DNA of 49,786 nt, taken from the NCBI GenBank assembly GCA_050942925.1, contig JBMNOF010000008.1:1-49786 (forward strand). Reading direction: 5' to 3'. Positions 34,191 through 42,849 of the stretch are shown piece by piece. Below the pieces are notes generated by a model. It did no database searches. It saw only the letters and a program-made list of their open reading frames with translations, and was not told where the DNA came from. Made by a program: the position numbers and the translations under genes. The first letter of the stretch is position 1. The number at the start of each line of letters is the position of its first letter. Source of the stretch: Spyradocola sp050942925 (GTDB taxonomy: Bacteria; Bacillota; Clostridia; Christensenellales; UBA1750).

Positions 34191-34230
34191 AAACGCCCCC
34201 GAATCCGGTTCGCCGGATTCGGGGGCGTTT
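34191..34230. terminator. Bidirectional terminator between uvrA and rubrerythrin
   Basis: An 18-bp perfect stem with a TTCG tetraloop and short T-runs on both strands. It starts 3 bases after the uvrA stop and ends 2 bases before the rubrerythrin stop on the other strand. Confidence 0.9.
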
Positions 34231-34231
34231 C

Positions 34232-34771
34232 TCATAGGTCGGTGATCTTCTCCGCGGGCTTAAAGTATCCGCGCGGATGCCCGCACACCGGGCAAAACTC
34301 GGGCGGCTCCGTTCCCTCATGGACGCGCCCGCAGACGGTGCAAATCCACCGGATCGGCTGCGGCTTTCGCTGGAGCAAGTCCTTCTCCATCTGCGCGATG
34401 AAGGCGCCATAGCGCTCATCGTGCATGCGCTCGATGTTGCCCACCATCCGAAACAGCGCCGCCATGCGGTCGAAGCCTTCGTCCAACGCCTCGCGCTCAA
34501 AGCGCGCGTACATGTCCGTCCACTCATAGTGTTCGCCCGCCTGCGCGTCCTTCAGGTTCTCCGCGGTCCCGCCGAGCTTTCCTAGGGAGCGGTACCACAG
34601 CTTTGCGTGGTAGTGCTCGTTTCGGGCCGTCTCCTCAAACACTTCCGCAACCTGAATCAGCCCTTCGCTCCGGGCGACCTGTGCGTAAAAATCGTACTTG
34701 TTGCGGGCCATGGACTCGCCGGAAAAGGCGGCCATCAGGTTGGCCTCGGTTCGTGAACCCTTAAATTCCAT
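34232..34771 (-). CDS. Rubrerythrin
   Basis: Non-heme diiron peroxidase that removes hydrogen peroxide in anaerobes. The 179 residues hold a ferritin-like four-helix domain with the two ligand helices (EETARNEHYH and ERMHDERY) and a C-terminal rubredoxin domain with CTVCG and CPVCG for one iron. Start at ATG 34771 after AAGGAGG. Monocistronic. A 7-bp inverted repeat lies in the upstream region. Its presence fits a strict anaerobe. Confidence 0.95.
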   Translation of the reverse strand: MEFKGSRTEANLMAAFSGESMARNKYDFYAQVARSEGLIQVAEVFEETARNEHYHAKLWYRSLGKLGGTAENLKDAQAGEHYEWTDMYARFEREALDEGFDRMAALFRMVGNIERMHDERYGAFIAQMEKDLLQRKPQPIRWICTVCGRVHEGTEPPEFCPVCGHPRGYFKPAEKITDL

Positions 34772-34800
34772 GTGCAGTCCCTCCTTGCAGGTTTGCCTGT

Positions 34801-34822
34801 ATTTTGGTCTATGCGCCAAAAT
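34801..34822. promoter_or_regulatory. Inverted repeat upstream of rubrerythrin
   Basis: ATTTTGG and CCAAAAT separated by 8 bases, 30-52 bases before the rubrerythrin start. It does not match the PerR or Rex consensus that I know. A possible operator. Confidence 0.35.
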
Positions 34823-34834
34823 TTATGCAGGGAG

Positions 34835-34864
34835 TGGAAATCTTCCGGGAAGGTGTGGTATAAT
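34835..34864 (+). promoter_or_regulatory. Promoter of the ABC exporter operon
   Basis: TGGAAA (34835-34840), 18 bases, TATAAT (34859-34864) preceded by TGG, an extended -10. About 80 bases before the GTG start. Confidence 0.6.
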
Positions 34865-34943
34865 CAGCAGTGAGAAATCGTTACCGCAGGCGCATATTTT
34901 TTCCACAAATACACAGAGGGTCGCCTGCAAAAGGAGGAGAATT

Positions 34944-36686
34944 GTGGGGGTACTCAGCGGCTTTTTTAAGAAGGAAGGTTGGCGCTATCTGCCCGGACTG
35001 GTCTTTTTGATCGCCAACGCTGCGTTGGATGTCGTTCCTGCGCGGCTACTTGGCGAAGCGGTGGACCTCATGCGGGAGCCCATCATCGATCGCCTGGCCG
35101 TTCTGCACACGCTGCTCTGGATGGTCGCGGCGGCCGTGGGCATCTTTCTCACGCGCTCTATCTGGCGCTCCTTCATCAACGGCAATGCGCGGCGCATGGA
35201 GATGTGGCTGCGCAATACGCTCTTTACGCACCTGCAAGGCCTGGGACCGGACTTCTTCAACCACCAAAAGACCGGCGACCTCATGGCCTACGCCATCAAC
35301 GACGTCAACGCCATCCGCATGACGTTTGGCCCGGGCTTTGCGCTGGCCTGCACGAGCCTGTTCACGGGGGCGTTCTCCATCTTCCAAATGAGCGCCGGCG
35401 TAAACCTGCATCTGGCGTTGGCCTGCCTGATTCCCATTCCCTTTCTGCTCGTGTTGATCTTCCGGCTGGGCACCGTCACGCGCGAGCGGTTCCGGCGCGT
35501 GCAGGAGGCGTTCGCGGCCGTATCGGACCGCGTGCAGGAAAACATCTCCGGCATCCGCGTCATCAAGGCCTATGCCCAGGAGACGGCGGAGGTCGAACGG
35601 TTTGAGTCCCTCAACCGCAACATGCGCGACACCAACGTGTCCATGGTCAAGGTCTCCTCTGCCATGAGCCCCATGGTCACTTTCATCTTCGGCATCAGCT
35701 TTACGGTTTGCCTGATCTACGGCAGCCACTTGGTGCGCACGAATGTCATCACGTTGGGAGAGCTCGTCTCCTTCAACGGATACTTAACCCTCATCATCAG
35801 CCCCGTGCAGTCCGTCGCGCGCGTGACCAACATCCTCCAGCGCGGTCTTGCGTCGCTCCGGCGCTATGCCGCGGTCGTCGAAACGCCGCCCACGGTCGTG
35901 GACGCCCTGGAAAACAAGCACAAGGGCCCGCTGCAGGGAGAAATTCGCGTCCGCGATCTGACCTTCCACTACCCGGATGGCGGCGACGCGGCGCTTCGGG
36001 ACGTCTCCTTCGAGCTGAAGCCCGGAAAGACGCTGGGCATTCTCGGCCACACGGGCAGCGGCAAGACCACGCTGTGCAATCTGCTGCTCAAGCTCTTCAA
36101 CCCTCCCCGCGGCACGGTCTCCTTTGACGGCGTCGACATTCACGACATCGGCTTGGACACACTGCGCAGCGACATCGGCTATGTGCCGCAGGATAACTTC
36201 CTCTTCTCCGCGACAATCGCGGAAAACATTCGCTTCTACGCGCCGAACGCCACCATGGAGGACATTGCGCTGGCCGCAAAGCAGGCGGACATCTACGACT
36301 CCATCCTGGAATTCCCGGACGGCTTTGACACGGAGGTCGGCGAGCGCGGCGTGACCTTGTCCGGCGGCCAAAAGCAGCGCATTTCCATTGCGCGCGCGCT
36401 GGTCAAGCACCCGAAAATTCTCATTCTGGACGATGCGCTCTCGGCCGTGGACGCCAAAACCGAGCAGGACATCTGGCAATCCCTGCGCGGCGTATTTGAC
36501 GGGGGCACTTCGGGCATCATCGTGGCGCATCGCGTGAGCGCCCTGCAAAACTGCGACGAGATCCTCGTCCTGGAGCATGGCCGCGTCATAGAGCGCGGAA
36601 CGCATGCGGAACTCCTGGCCTTGGGCGGCCAATACGCTAGAACCGCCCGCAAGCAGGAGAGCGGGGAGGTGGAAGACGATGCGTAA
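34944..36686 (+). CDS. Heterodimeric ABC exporter, subunit 1 (degenerate-site half)
   Basis: A 580-residue half-transporter with six membrane helices (about 15-300) and a C-terminal ATPase. Walker A GHTGSGKT (368-375), Q-loop PQDN, signature LSGGQ (472-476), Walker B LILDD and H-loop AHR are present. The catalytic Glu after Walker B is Asp (DDALSAVD), as in the degenerate half of BmrCD/TM287-288-type pairs. Start at GTG 34944 with GGAGGAG upstream. It overlaps the next gene by 8 bases, so the two are coupled. Probable drug, lipid or peptide export; the substrate is unknown. Confidence 0.92.
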   Translation: MGVLSGFFKKEGWRYLPGLVFLIANAALDVVPARLLGEAVDLMREPIIDRLAVLHTLLWMVAAAVGIFLTRSIWRSFINGNARRMEMWLRNTLFTHLQGLGPDFFNHQKTGDLMAYAINDVNAIRMTFGPGFALACTSLFTGAFSIFQMSAGVNLHLALACLIPIPFLLVLIFRLGTVTRERFRRVQEAFAAVSDRVQENISGIRVIKAYAQETAEVERFESLNRNMRDTNVSMVKVSSAMSPMVTFIFGISFTVCLIYGSHLVRTNVITLGELVSFNGYLTLIISPVQSVARVTNILQRGLASLRRYAAVVETPPTVVDALENKHKGPLQGEIRVRDLTFHYPDGGDAALRDVSFELKPGKTLGILGHTGSGKTTLCNLLLKLFNPPRGTVSFDGVDIHDIGLDTLRSDIGYVPQDNFLFSATIAENIRFYAPNATMEDIALAAKQADIYDSILEFPDGFDTEVGERGVTLSGGQKQRISIARALVKHPKILILDDALSAVDAKTEQDIWQSLRGVFDGGTSGIIVAHRVSALQNCDEILVLEHGRVIERGTHAELLALGGQYARTARKQESGEVEDDA

Positions 36687-38427
36687 GCAAAACCGCGGGC
36701 TTTCCCGCCTTCTTCCCTTCCTTCGGCCGCAGCTGCGCACGCTCCTTTTGTGCCTGCTCATGGTCCTTCTCGTCAACGCCGCGGAACTGGCCAAGCCCTA
36801 CATTCTGGAGGTCGTCATCGACCGCTACCTGACCGCCGGCCGGCCGGACCGCGGCCTGGACGCCATCTGGGTCCTGGCGCTCTCCTACATGGCTTGCGTG
36901 GCGCTCTCCTCGTTCCTCAACGTCTCGGAAGCGGTGATGGTCAACCGCATGGGCCAAAGCATCCTCATGGACATCCGCCGCCGCGTGTTCACCCACATTC
37001 AGCACATGTCCATGAAGACGCTGGACCATTTCTCCTCCGGCCGGCTCATCACGCGCGCAACCAACGACGTGGAGACGCTCAACGAACTGTTCTCCGACGT
37101 GCTGGTGAATCTGTTCAAGGATGTCTTCATGCTGCTGGGCATCGTGGTGATGATGCTGTGGATGAACTGGCGCCTGGCGCTCGTCGCCTTTGCCGTGGTC
37201 CCCTTGATCGCGCTGATCACCGTCCTCGTGCGCGGCAAGCTCCGGCGCAACTTCGTGCGCCTCAAGGCGCTGACCGGACAGATCAACGGCTTTTTCTCGG
37301 AGAACATGTCGGGCATGCGCCTTGTGCAGATCTTCCGCCGGGAAAAGGAAAAGCATGCAGAATTTGACGTGCTGAACTTCGGCTATTACAAGGCCGCCCG
37401 CCTGCAAGTGCGCATGAACAGCCTGATGCGCCCGCTGGTGGAGGTGGTCAACCAGCTCGGCATCGCGATTCTCGTCTGGTATGGATGCGGCCAGATCGGC
37501 CTGGGCACGCTGGAGATCGGCATGCTCTATGCCTTCACCAACTACATCAAGCAGTTCTTTGAACCCATAAACGACTTGGCGGAAAAATACACCACCATTT
37601 CCTCTGCCGTCGTCTCCACGGACCGAATCTTTGAGCTTCTGGACGACGAAAGCCAGCTGGAGGATACGGTCACCGGCAAGCCCCTCCCCAAGGTCGTGGG
37701 CCGGGTCGAATTTCAGCACGTCTGGTTTGCCTATGAAGGGGAGAACTGGGTGCTCAAGGATGTCTCTTTTACGATCGAGCCCGGACAATCCGTTGCGTTT
37801 GTCGGCACGACGGGCGCGGGAAAATCCACGATTATCTCCTTGCTCTCCCGCTTTTATGACATTCAAAAGGGATGTATCCTGCTGGATGGCCAAAACATCG
37901 CGGACTTCTCCTTGGAGCAGCTGCGCAGGCGCGTCGCCGTGGTCCTGCAGGACGTCTTCCTGTTCTCGGGCAGCATCGCCGAAAATGTGCGCTTGGGCGA
38001 CCACGAGATCACCGATGCGCAGGTGCAGGACGCCTTGCACCTGGCCTGTGCGGACCGCTTTATCGCGGAACTCCCGGGCGGCATGGACTATCCCGTGACG
38101 GAACGAGGCTCCACCTTCTCGGCAGGTCAGCGCCAGCTTCTCTCCTTTGCGCGCGCCATTGCGCACAACCCGGCTGTCTTTGTCCTGGATGAGGCCACCG
38201 CCTCCATTGACACGGACACGGAGCAGCTCATCCAGCAGTCCGTGCACAACGTCTCCTCCGGCCGCACAACGATCATCATCGCGCACCGCCTGTCCACCAT
38301 CCGCGACTGCGACTGCATCTACGTTCTGCGCAGCGGCCGCATCCGCGAACAGGGCACGCACGAGGAACTCATGGCCCTGGGCGGCATATACCAAAAACTC
38401 CACGACATGCAGCTCAAGGATGCCTAA
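36679..38427 (+). CDS. Heterodimeric ABC exporter, subunit 2 (catalytic half)
   Basis: A 582-residue half-transporter with six membrane helices and an ATPase domain. Walker A VGTTGAGKST, Walker B FVLDEA with the canonical catalytic Glu, H-loop AHRLST. Its signature reads FSAGQ instead of LSGGQ. Together with subunit 1 this gives one consensus ATP site (this Walker B with the partner's LSGGQ) and one degenerate site. Start at ATG 36679 after GGGGAGG, overlapping the end of subunit 1. Confidence 0.93.
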   Translation: MRKQNRGLSRLLPFLRPQLRTLLLCLLMVLLVNAAELAKPYILEVVIDRYLTAGRPDRGLDAIWVLALSYMACVALSSFLNVSEAVMVNRMGQSILMDIRRRVFTHIQHMSMKTLDHFSSGRLITRATNDVETLNELFSDVLVNLFKDVFMLLGIVVMMLWMNWRLALVAFAVVPLIALITVLVRGKLRRNFVRLKALTGQINGFFSENMSGMRLVQIFRREKEKHAEFDVLNFGYYKAARLQVRMNSLMRPLVEVVNQLGIAILVWYGCGQIGLGTLEIGMLYAFTNYIKQFFEPINDLAEKYTTISSAVVSTDRIFELLDDESQLEDTVTGKPLPKVVGRVEFQHVWFAYEGENWVLKDVSFTIEPGQSVAFVGTTGAGKSTIISLLSRFYDIQKGCILLDGQNIADFSLEQLRRRVAVVLQDVFLFSGSIAENVRLGDHEITDAQVQDALHLACADRFIAELPGGMDYPVTERGSTFSAGQRQLLSFARAIAHNPAVFVLDEATASIDTDTEQLIQQSVHNVSSGRTTIIIAHRLSTIRDCDCIYVLRSGRIREQGTHEELMALGGIYQKLHDMQLKDA

Positions 38428-38441
38428 CGCGCCATCCAATC

Positions 38442-38479
38442 GTAGGGGAGAAAGCCTTTGCTTTCTCCCCTACCGTTTT
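38442..38479 (+). terminator. Terminator after the ABC exporter operon
   Basis: A 13-bp perfect stem GTAGGGGAGAAAG/CTTTCTCCCCTAC with loop CCTTTG, then CGTTTT. The T-run runs into the stop of the convergent gene. Confidence 0.85.
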
Positions 38480-39530
38480 ATTGGCCTGCATGGTCCGCAC
38501 AAATCTTTTTGCCATACCACAAAGCCTCGTCCAACAACGCCTCCAGGCTCTCCATGGGCGTGTCCGGCGTCATGTTGTTTCCTGCCGCCAGGATCAACCT
38601 TCCCTCAGGACGAAAATACGTGTCCAGCAAAAATTGCACTTCTTTCCGCACATCCTCCGGCGTGCCGTACGGTATGATGCGCTGCACGTCAAACCCTGCC
38701 CAGATGCAGATGTCTCCCCCGTATTTTTGCGCGACCTCACGCTCATCCATGGTGTATTTCTGGATGGGGTGCAGGACATCCACGCCAATCTCGATGAGCT
38801 CCGGCAGGAAGGGAAGGATGTTTCCGCAGCAGTGGAACCAGAAATGCATGCCCAGCTCGTGCGCATAGTCCACCAGCTCCCGGTAATACGGCTTGAAGAA
38901 TTCGCGGAAGATCCGTAGTGAAAAGAATGGCGCCGTCTGCGTTCCAATGTCGTCACTGGTCCAGACGGCATCCAAATGTAGTTCTTCCTTCCCTCGCCGG
39001 AGCATGACTTTGTAAAAATCCGTCAGGCGTCGGAAGAGCTGGTGAACGAATTCAGGATTCTCGTAGAAGTCACAAAGCGCATTCTCCATGCCGCGCAGCG
39101 ACCAGAACCGTTCGAACAGCCAATACCACCACAGCCCCACGCGGTACCGCTCCCCTACCGGCGGAGCATCTGCGGGAATCAAACCTGGATACCAAGGGTC
39201 CGGAAAATCCACAAGAATTCCTTCCCACTGTTCCCAATCTTGAATCGCGCTCACGGCATCCAAGGGCGTTCCCGGCGGAAAGGGGTTGTCCTGGTTCATC
39301 CAACGGTAGGAAGGCGCATCCGGCGGCGCGTCAAAAACGTCCGGAATGCGAAAGCAGATCTTCTCAAAGTCGCAGGGATACTTTTCTAGGATGCTTCGGC
39401 ATACCTCCTCCTTGTCTCCCATTGCGCTAGGAGAAATCCAGTGTTGCACGGCGATGGGGATGCGTCGGGCTCCGCCCCTTCCCTCGACGACGCGGATCAT
39501 TTCCTCTCTTGAAAGCGGTTGGTCCAACAT
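38478..39530 (-). CDS. Uroporphyrinogen decarboxylase (URO-D) superfamily protein
   Basis: A 350-residue TIM-barrel protein of the URO-D/methylcobamide methyltransferase superfamily. It has VWTSDDIGTQTAPFFSL, HFWFHCCGNILPFLPELIEIGVDVLHPIQ (the superfamily's H-x-C-G and Gly-Val-Asp motifs) and a late AAGNNMTPDTPMESLEALL. No heme genes are nearby, so a role in tetrapyrrole synthesis is unlikely; distant relatives transfer methyl groups to corrinoid proteins, but no corrinoid protein gene adjoins it. Start at ATG 39530 after GAAGGTG. Its promoter lies within the terminator of the MATE gene. Confidence 0.8.
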   Translation of the reverse strand: MLDQPLSREEMIRVVEGRGGARRIPIAVQHWISPSAMGDKEEVCRSILEKYPCDFEKICFRIPDVFDAPPDAPSYRWMNQDNPFPPGTPLDAVSAIQDWEQWEGILVDFPDPWYPGLIPADAPPVGERYRVGLWWYWLFERFWSLRGMENALCDFYENPEFVHQLFRRLTDFYKVMLRRGKEELHLDAVWTSDDIGTQTAPFFSLRIFREFFKPYYRELVDYAHELGMHFWFHCCGNILPFLPELIEIGVDVLHPIQKYTMDEREVAQKYGGDICIWAGFDVQRIIPYGTPEDVRKEVQFLLDTYFRPEGRLILAAGNNMTPDTPMESLEALLDEALWYGKKICADHAGQ

Positions 39531-39578
39531 ACTCTGCACCTTCTCTCTAAAATGTTTTTTTGTAGGGGCTTTGCTTTC

Positions 39579-39607
39579 AGTATAGAAAAAAGGCCCCGCT
39601 TTCGCAA
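39579..39607 (-). promoter_or_regulatory. Promoter of the URO-D-like gene, nested in the MATE terminator
   Basis: Minus strand: TTGCGA (39602-39607), 17 bases, TATACT (39579-39584). The -35 lies in the loop and 5' arm of the hairpin at 39586-39612, so terminator and promoter share DNA. Confidence 0.55.
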
Positions 39608-39612
39608 GGCCT
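39586..39612 (-). terminator. Terminator after the MATE gene
   Basis: Minus strand: a 9-bp stem AGGCCTTGC/GCGGGGCCT (two G-T pairs) with a GAAA tetraloop and a run of six T. Confidence 0.8.
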
Positions 39613-39634
39613 CTTTTTCGTTTTGTACACAAAC

Positions 39635-41023
39635 TCATGCGTCTTCTTCCAGCCCCACCGTCCGCCGCCAACGCCCGCGGACATAGCACGCAAAGAGCAG
39701 CGCGCCCCGGCAAACGTTGTCGGCCACCATGCAGCACCACACGGCGGTCAGACCCAGGTGCAGCCAGTTGACGCACACATACGTCGCAAGAATGCGCACG
39801 CCCCACATGGTGGCGATGGAGATCAGCAGCGGCGAACGCGTGTCCCCGATGCCGTCGAACACGCCTTCCAAGATGATGGAAGCGCCAAAGATCGGTTCGG
39901 AGACCGCCACGATCCGCAAAACGCGCTGTCCCAGTTCGATGACCTGTTCATCCGTGGTAAAGATCGACATCATGAACCCGGGGAAGAGGAAGAGCAGAGA
40001 CCCGGTCACCGCCATCACCCCGGCGGCCATGAGCACGGAAGTGCGGGCCGCCGCACGCAGCCGCTTGCCATCCCGCGCACCCAGCGCATTGCCGCAGAGC
40101 GTCGCTGCAGCCGCCTGCATGCCGTAACCCGGAATGTAAAACGCCTGCTCCGCCGTCAGCGCAAGGGAGTGCGCCGCAAGCGCCGTCGTGCCCAGGCGCG
40201 TCACCTGGGAGGAAAACACCACTTGTCCCAGGCATGCGCCCACGCGCGAGAGCGCCACCGGCGCCCCGATGCGCACGCAGTCGCCCATGATGCGCCGGTC
40301 CAGCCGCAGTCCCAGTCCGCGCGGCGAAACCTTGCGGTTGCGCATCATGGCCAGGAACATCGCAACGCCTCCCACGACATAGGAGATCGCCGTGGCAATC
40401 GCCGCGCCCTGGACGCCCAGCCCCGCGCCCGGAATCGCAAGGGAAATTGGTCCCAAGCGCACCGTGTGCGCCGCATAGATGAGGAAGTAATTCAGGCAGA
40501 CATTGGTGAGATTGACAAACAGGTTGACCGCCATGGGCGTCTTCATGTCCCCTACAGCGCGCAGGACGGAACCAAAGAGCACGATGCTCGCCCGGAAGAG
40601 CATTGGCGCGCAGATGATGGCAAAGTAGGCCGATCCGTCCGCGCGCAGGCCGGGGTCCGCGCCAAGCCATCCCGGCAGAAAGGGACTGATCCCCACGGTC
40701 AGCACGCCCACGGCAATGCCCAAAATCAGCGCCAGCAGGATGGACTGCGAGGCCGCCCGCTTGGCGGTCTGCTCGTCGCCCGCGCCGTTTGCCCGCGAGA
40801 TGGTCGCCAGCACGCCGACGCCCATGGCAAACAGCGGCGCGTTGACCAGCCACGTCACCGAGGTGGTCATGCCCACGCTTGCCGAGGCCTCTGCGCCGAT
40901 TCGTCCCACCATGGCGGAATCGGCAAACTGCACAACAGTTTGCAGCGCCTGTTCCACAACCGTCGGCCAGGACAGCGCCGCGATCTCCCGGACCATTCCC
41001 TTGGTTCCGCTGTTGATGCCCAT
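39635..41023 (-). CDS. MATE family multidrug/sodium efflux protein
   Basis: A 462-residue membrane protein with twelve helices in two homologous halves. The N-half has ALSWPTVVEQALQTVVQFADSAMVGRIG, the typical MATE entry, and the C-half repeats it with GAPVALSRVGACLGQ and AHSLALTAEQAFYIPGYGMQ. It exports cationic compounds using Na+ or H+ in known members. Start at ATG 41023, 12 nt after GGGGAGG. Monocistronic with a good promoter and a terminator. Confidence 0.93.
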   Translation of the reverse strand: MGINSGTKGMVREIAALSWPTVVEQALQTVVQFADSAMVGRIGAEASASVGMTTSVTWLVNAPLFAMGVGVLATISRANGAGDEQTAKRAASQSILLALILGIAVGVLTVGISPFLPGWLGADPGLRADGSAYFAIICAPMLFRASIVLFGSVLRAVGDMKTPMAVNLFVNLTNVCLNYFLIYAAHTVRLGPISLAIPGAGLGVQGAAIATAISYVVGGVAMFLAMMRNRKVSPRGLGLRLDRRIMGDCVRIGAPVALSRVGACLGQVVFSSQVTRLGTTALAAHSLALTAEQAFYIPGYGMQAAAATLCGNALGARDGKRLRAAARTSVLMAAGVMAVTGSLLFLFPGFMMSIFTTDEQVIELGQRVLRIVAVSEPIFGASIILEGVFDGIGDTRSPLLISIATMWGVRILATYVCVNWLHLGLTAVWCCMVADNVCRGALLFACYVRGRWRRTVGLEEDA

Positions 41024-41060
41024 TTTCCCGTATTTCCTCCCCAAATTCGCAGATGGGTTC

Positions 41061-41090
41061 AGTATAGCACATGCGCGTGCGCTCTGACAA
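41061..41090 (-). promoter_or_regulatory. Promoter of the MATE gene
   Basis: Minus strand: TTGTCA (41085-41090), 18 bases, TGC-TATACT (41061-41066), an extended -10. Confidence 0.7.
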
Positions 41091-41096
41091 GCGCGC

Positions 41097-41144
41097 AAAA
41101 AAAAGGGCACCTACCGCCCGCACAGAGGCGGGGGACAGGCGCCC
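41097..41144 (-). terminator. Terminator after the sugar-isomerase-like gene
   Basis: Minus strand: outer stem GGGCGCCT/AGGTGCCC (one G-T), inner stem CCGCC/GGCGG, then eight T. The T-run abuts the MATE promoter. Confidence 0.85.
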
Positions 41145-41170
41145 GGAAAGAACGCGCGGATTTGCTGCCC

Positions 41171-42658
41171 TTACGCGAACGGATTCTCGTCCTTGTACAG
41201 CATGCCCTTGGGCTGGTTGAAGGCAATATCCGGCACGCCCAGGAGCTTCATGGCCTCAAAGAGGACCTTGCCCACGTGCGCAAAGCCCACCGCGCCATGG
41301 TGCGGGTAGTGCTTGGCGACGAGCACATGGCGGTAGAAGCGCTTCATCTCGGGAATGGCGAAAACGCCGATGCCGCCGAAGGAGCGGGGCGCCACAGGCA
41401 GCACCTCGCCCTGCGCCACATAGGACTGCAGCTTGCAGTCCGCCGTGCCCTGCAGGCGGAAGAAGGTGATGTCGCTGGGGATGATGTCGCCCTCGAGGGT
41501 GCCGCGGGTGATGTTGGGCTCCTCGTTCGGCTCCAGGGAGCGCTTCATGATGCGCTGGTAGTTCATGTGCGGCTTCTTGAGGTAGCAGGAAGCGGTGTTG
41601 CCGCAATGGAAGCCCATGAAGGTGTCGGTCAGCTTGTAGTCGGTGGTGTTCCGGATCTCCTGCTCGTACATGTCCTCAGGCACGGTGTTGTTGATGTCCA
41701 GCAGCGTCGGGGCCGCGCCGGTGACGCAGCAGAGGATGTACTCCGACACAGCGCCGTAGATGTCCACTTCGCAGGAAACGGGGATGCAGCGGCCCGTCAG
41801 GCGGCTGTTGACGTAGCAGGGCACAAAGCCGAACTGCGTCTGGAACGCCGGCCAGCACTTGTTGGCAAAGACGTAGTACTTGGCCGCGCCCTTGTTGGCC
41901 TCCGCCCAGTCCAGAAGGGTGATTTCATACTGCGCCAGCTTGGGCAGGATGCCGGCATAGGGGTTGTCCGCGCCGAGCTCCTTGGCCATGTCGGCCGCAA
42001 CTTCCGCGATGCGCGGATCGTTGGCATGCTGGTTAAAGGCCGCAAAGAGGTCCAGCTCGGAGTTCTCCTGGATGTTGATGCCCAGGTCAAACAGCGGCTT
42101 GATGGGCGCATTGCAAGCGATGAAATCATAGGGACGGGGACCAAAGGAGAAGACCTTCAGGTTGGACAGGCCAATGCGGACCGCCGCGATCGGCACAAAC
42201 TCGCAGATCAGCGACGCGATCTCATCCGCAGTGCCCACCGGGTACTCGGGGATGTAGACGTTCTTGAGGGACTTCAGGCCAATGGAGTAGCTGGCGTTGA
42301 GCATGCCGCAATAGGCGTCGCCACGGCCGTCAATCAGGTCGTCGCCGCTCTCCTCTGCCGCCGCAACAAACATCGTGGGGCCGCCAAACTTGTCGGCGAG
42401 CATCGTCTCCGGGCCCTCGGGACCAAAGTTGCCGAGGAATACGACCAGCGCATTGCAGCCATTCTCCCGGACTTCTTCCAGCGCCTTCATGGCGTCGGCT
42501 TCGGACTCAATGATGGTGGGAATATCGACGATCTGGCCGCCCGCCTTGGTGTAGGCGTCCACGACCGCCGCCTTGCGCTTCGCAGAAAGCTGGATGGGGA
42601 AGCAATCGCGGCTGGTAGCAACCAGGGCGAGCTTGACAACGGGAAGATTCTCGTACAT
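41171..42658 (-). CDS. L-fucose/L-arabinose isomerase family protein
   Basis: A 495-residue protein of the FucI/AraA superfamily, metal-dependent aldose-ketose isomerases. The N-terminal part begins KLALVATSRDCFPIQLS and has VVFLGNFGPEGPETMLADKFGGPT. The central part shows RLTGRCIPVSCEVDIYGAVSEYIL, in which a Glu and an Asp sit where this superfamily binds Mn2+, and the C-terminal part GFHCGNTASCYL carries a probable His ligand. The actual sugar is unknown and no kinase or aldolase is adjacent. Start at ATG 42658 after GGAGGTG. It has its own promoter and terminator. Confidence 0.8.
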   Translation of the reverse strand: MYENLPVVKLALVATSRDCFPIQLSAKRKAAVVDAYTKAGGQIVDIPTIIESEADAMKALEEVRENGCNALVVFLGNFGPEGPETMLADKFGGPTMFVAAAEESGDDLIDGRGDAYCGMLNASYSIGLKSLKNVYIPEYPVGTADEIASLICEFVPIAAVRIGLSNLKVFSFGPRPYDFIACNAPIKPLFDLGINIQENSELDLFAAFNQHANDPRIAEVAADMAKELGADNPYAGILPKLAQYEITLLDWAEANKGAAKYYVFANKCWPAFQTQFGFVPCYVNSRLTGRCIPVSCEVDIYGAVSEYILCCVTGAAPTLLDINNTVPEDMYEQEIRNTTDYKLTDTFMGFHCGNTASCYLKKPHMNYQRIMKRSLEPNEEPNITRGTLEGDIIPSDITFFRLQGTADCKLQSYVAQGEVLPVAPRSFGGIGVFAIPEMKRFYRHVLVAKHYPHHGAVGFAHVGKVLFEAMKLLGVPDIAFNQPKGMLYKDENPFA

Positions 42659-42691
42659 GGGATCACACCTCCATAAAAAGGTTCTGCCTAT

Positions 42692-42719
42692 ATTCTAGCA
42701 TGTTTTTGCCGAAAAGCAA
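42692..42719 (-). promoter_or_regulatory. Promoter of the sugar-isomerase-like gene
   Basis: Minus strand: TTGCTT (42714-42719), 16 bases, TGC-TAGAAT (42692-42697). Eighteen bases upstream lies ATTTTTCCAT (42737-42746, minus strand), identical to a 10-mer in the GH4 operator repeats. Confidence 0.5.
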
Positions 42720-42849
42720 AGTATCCGGTTTGGAAAATGGAAAAATCCCTTTTCAAACTTCGACGGTTTGTTTTCCTCTGCAGGCCTTGCGCTTTTTGAC
42801 CGGTTGCGCTATGCTTATCTCAAATTGGCGCTTTGGGAGGTAACTTTCG

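Noticed and set aside
39623..42676. Open frame of about 1000 codons on the plus strand opposite the MATE and isomerase-like genes
   Set aside because: Same cause: it mirrors two well-supported genes and has the low-complexity composition of an antisense frame.
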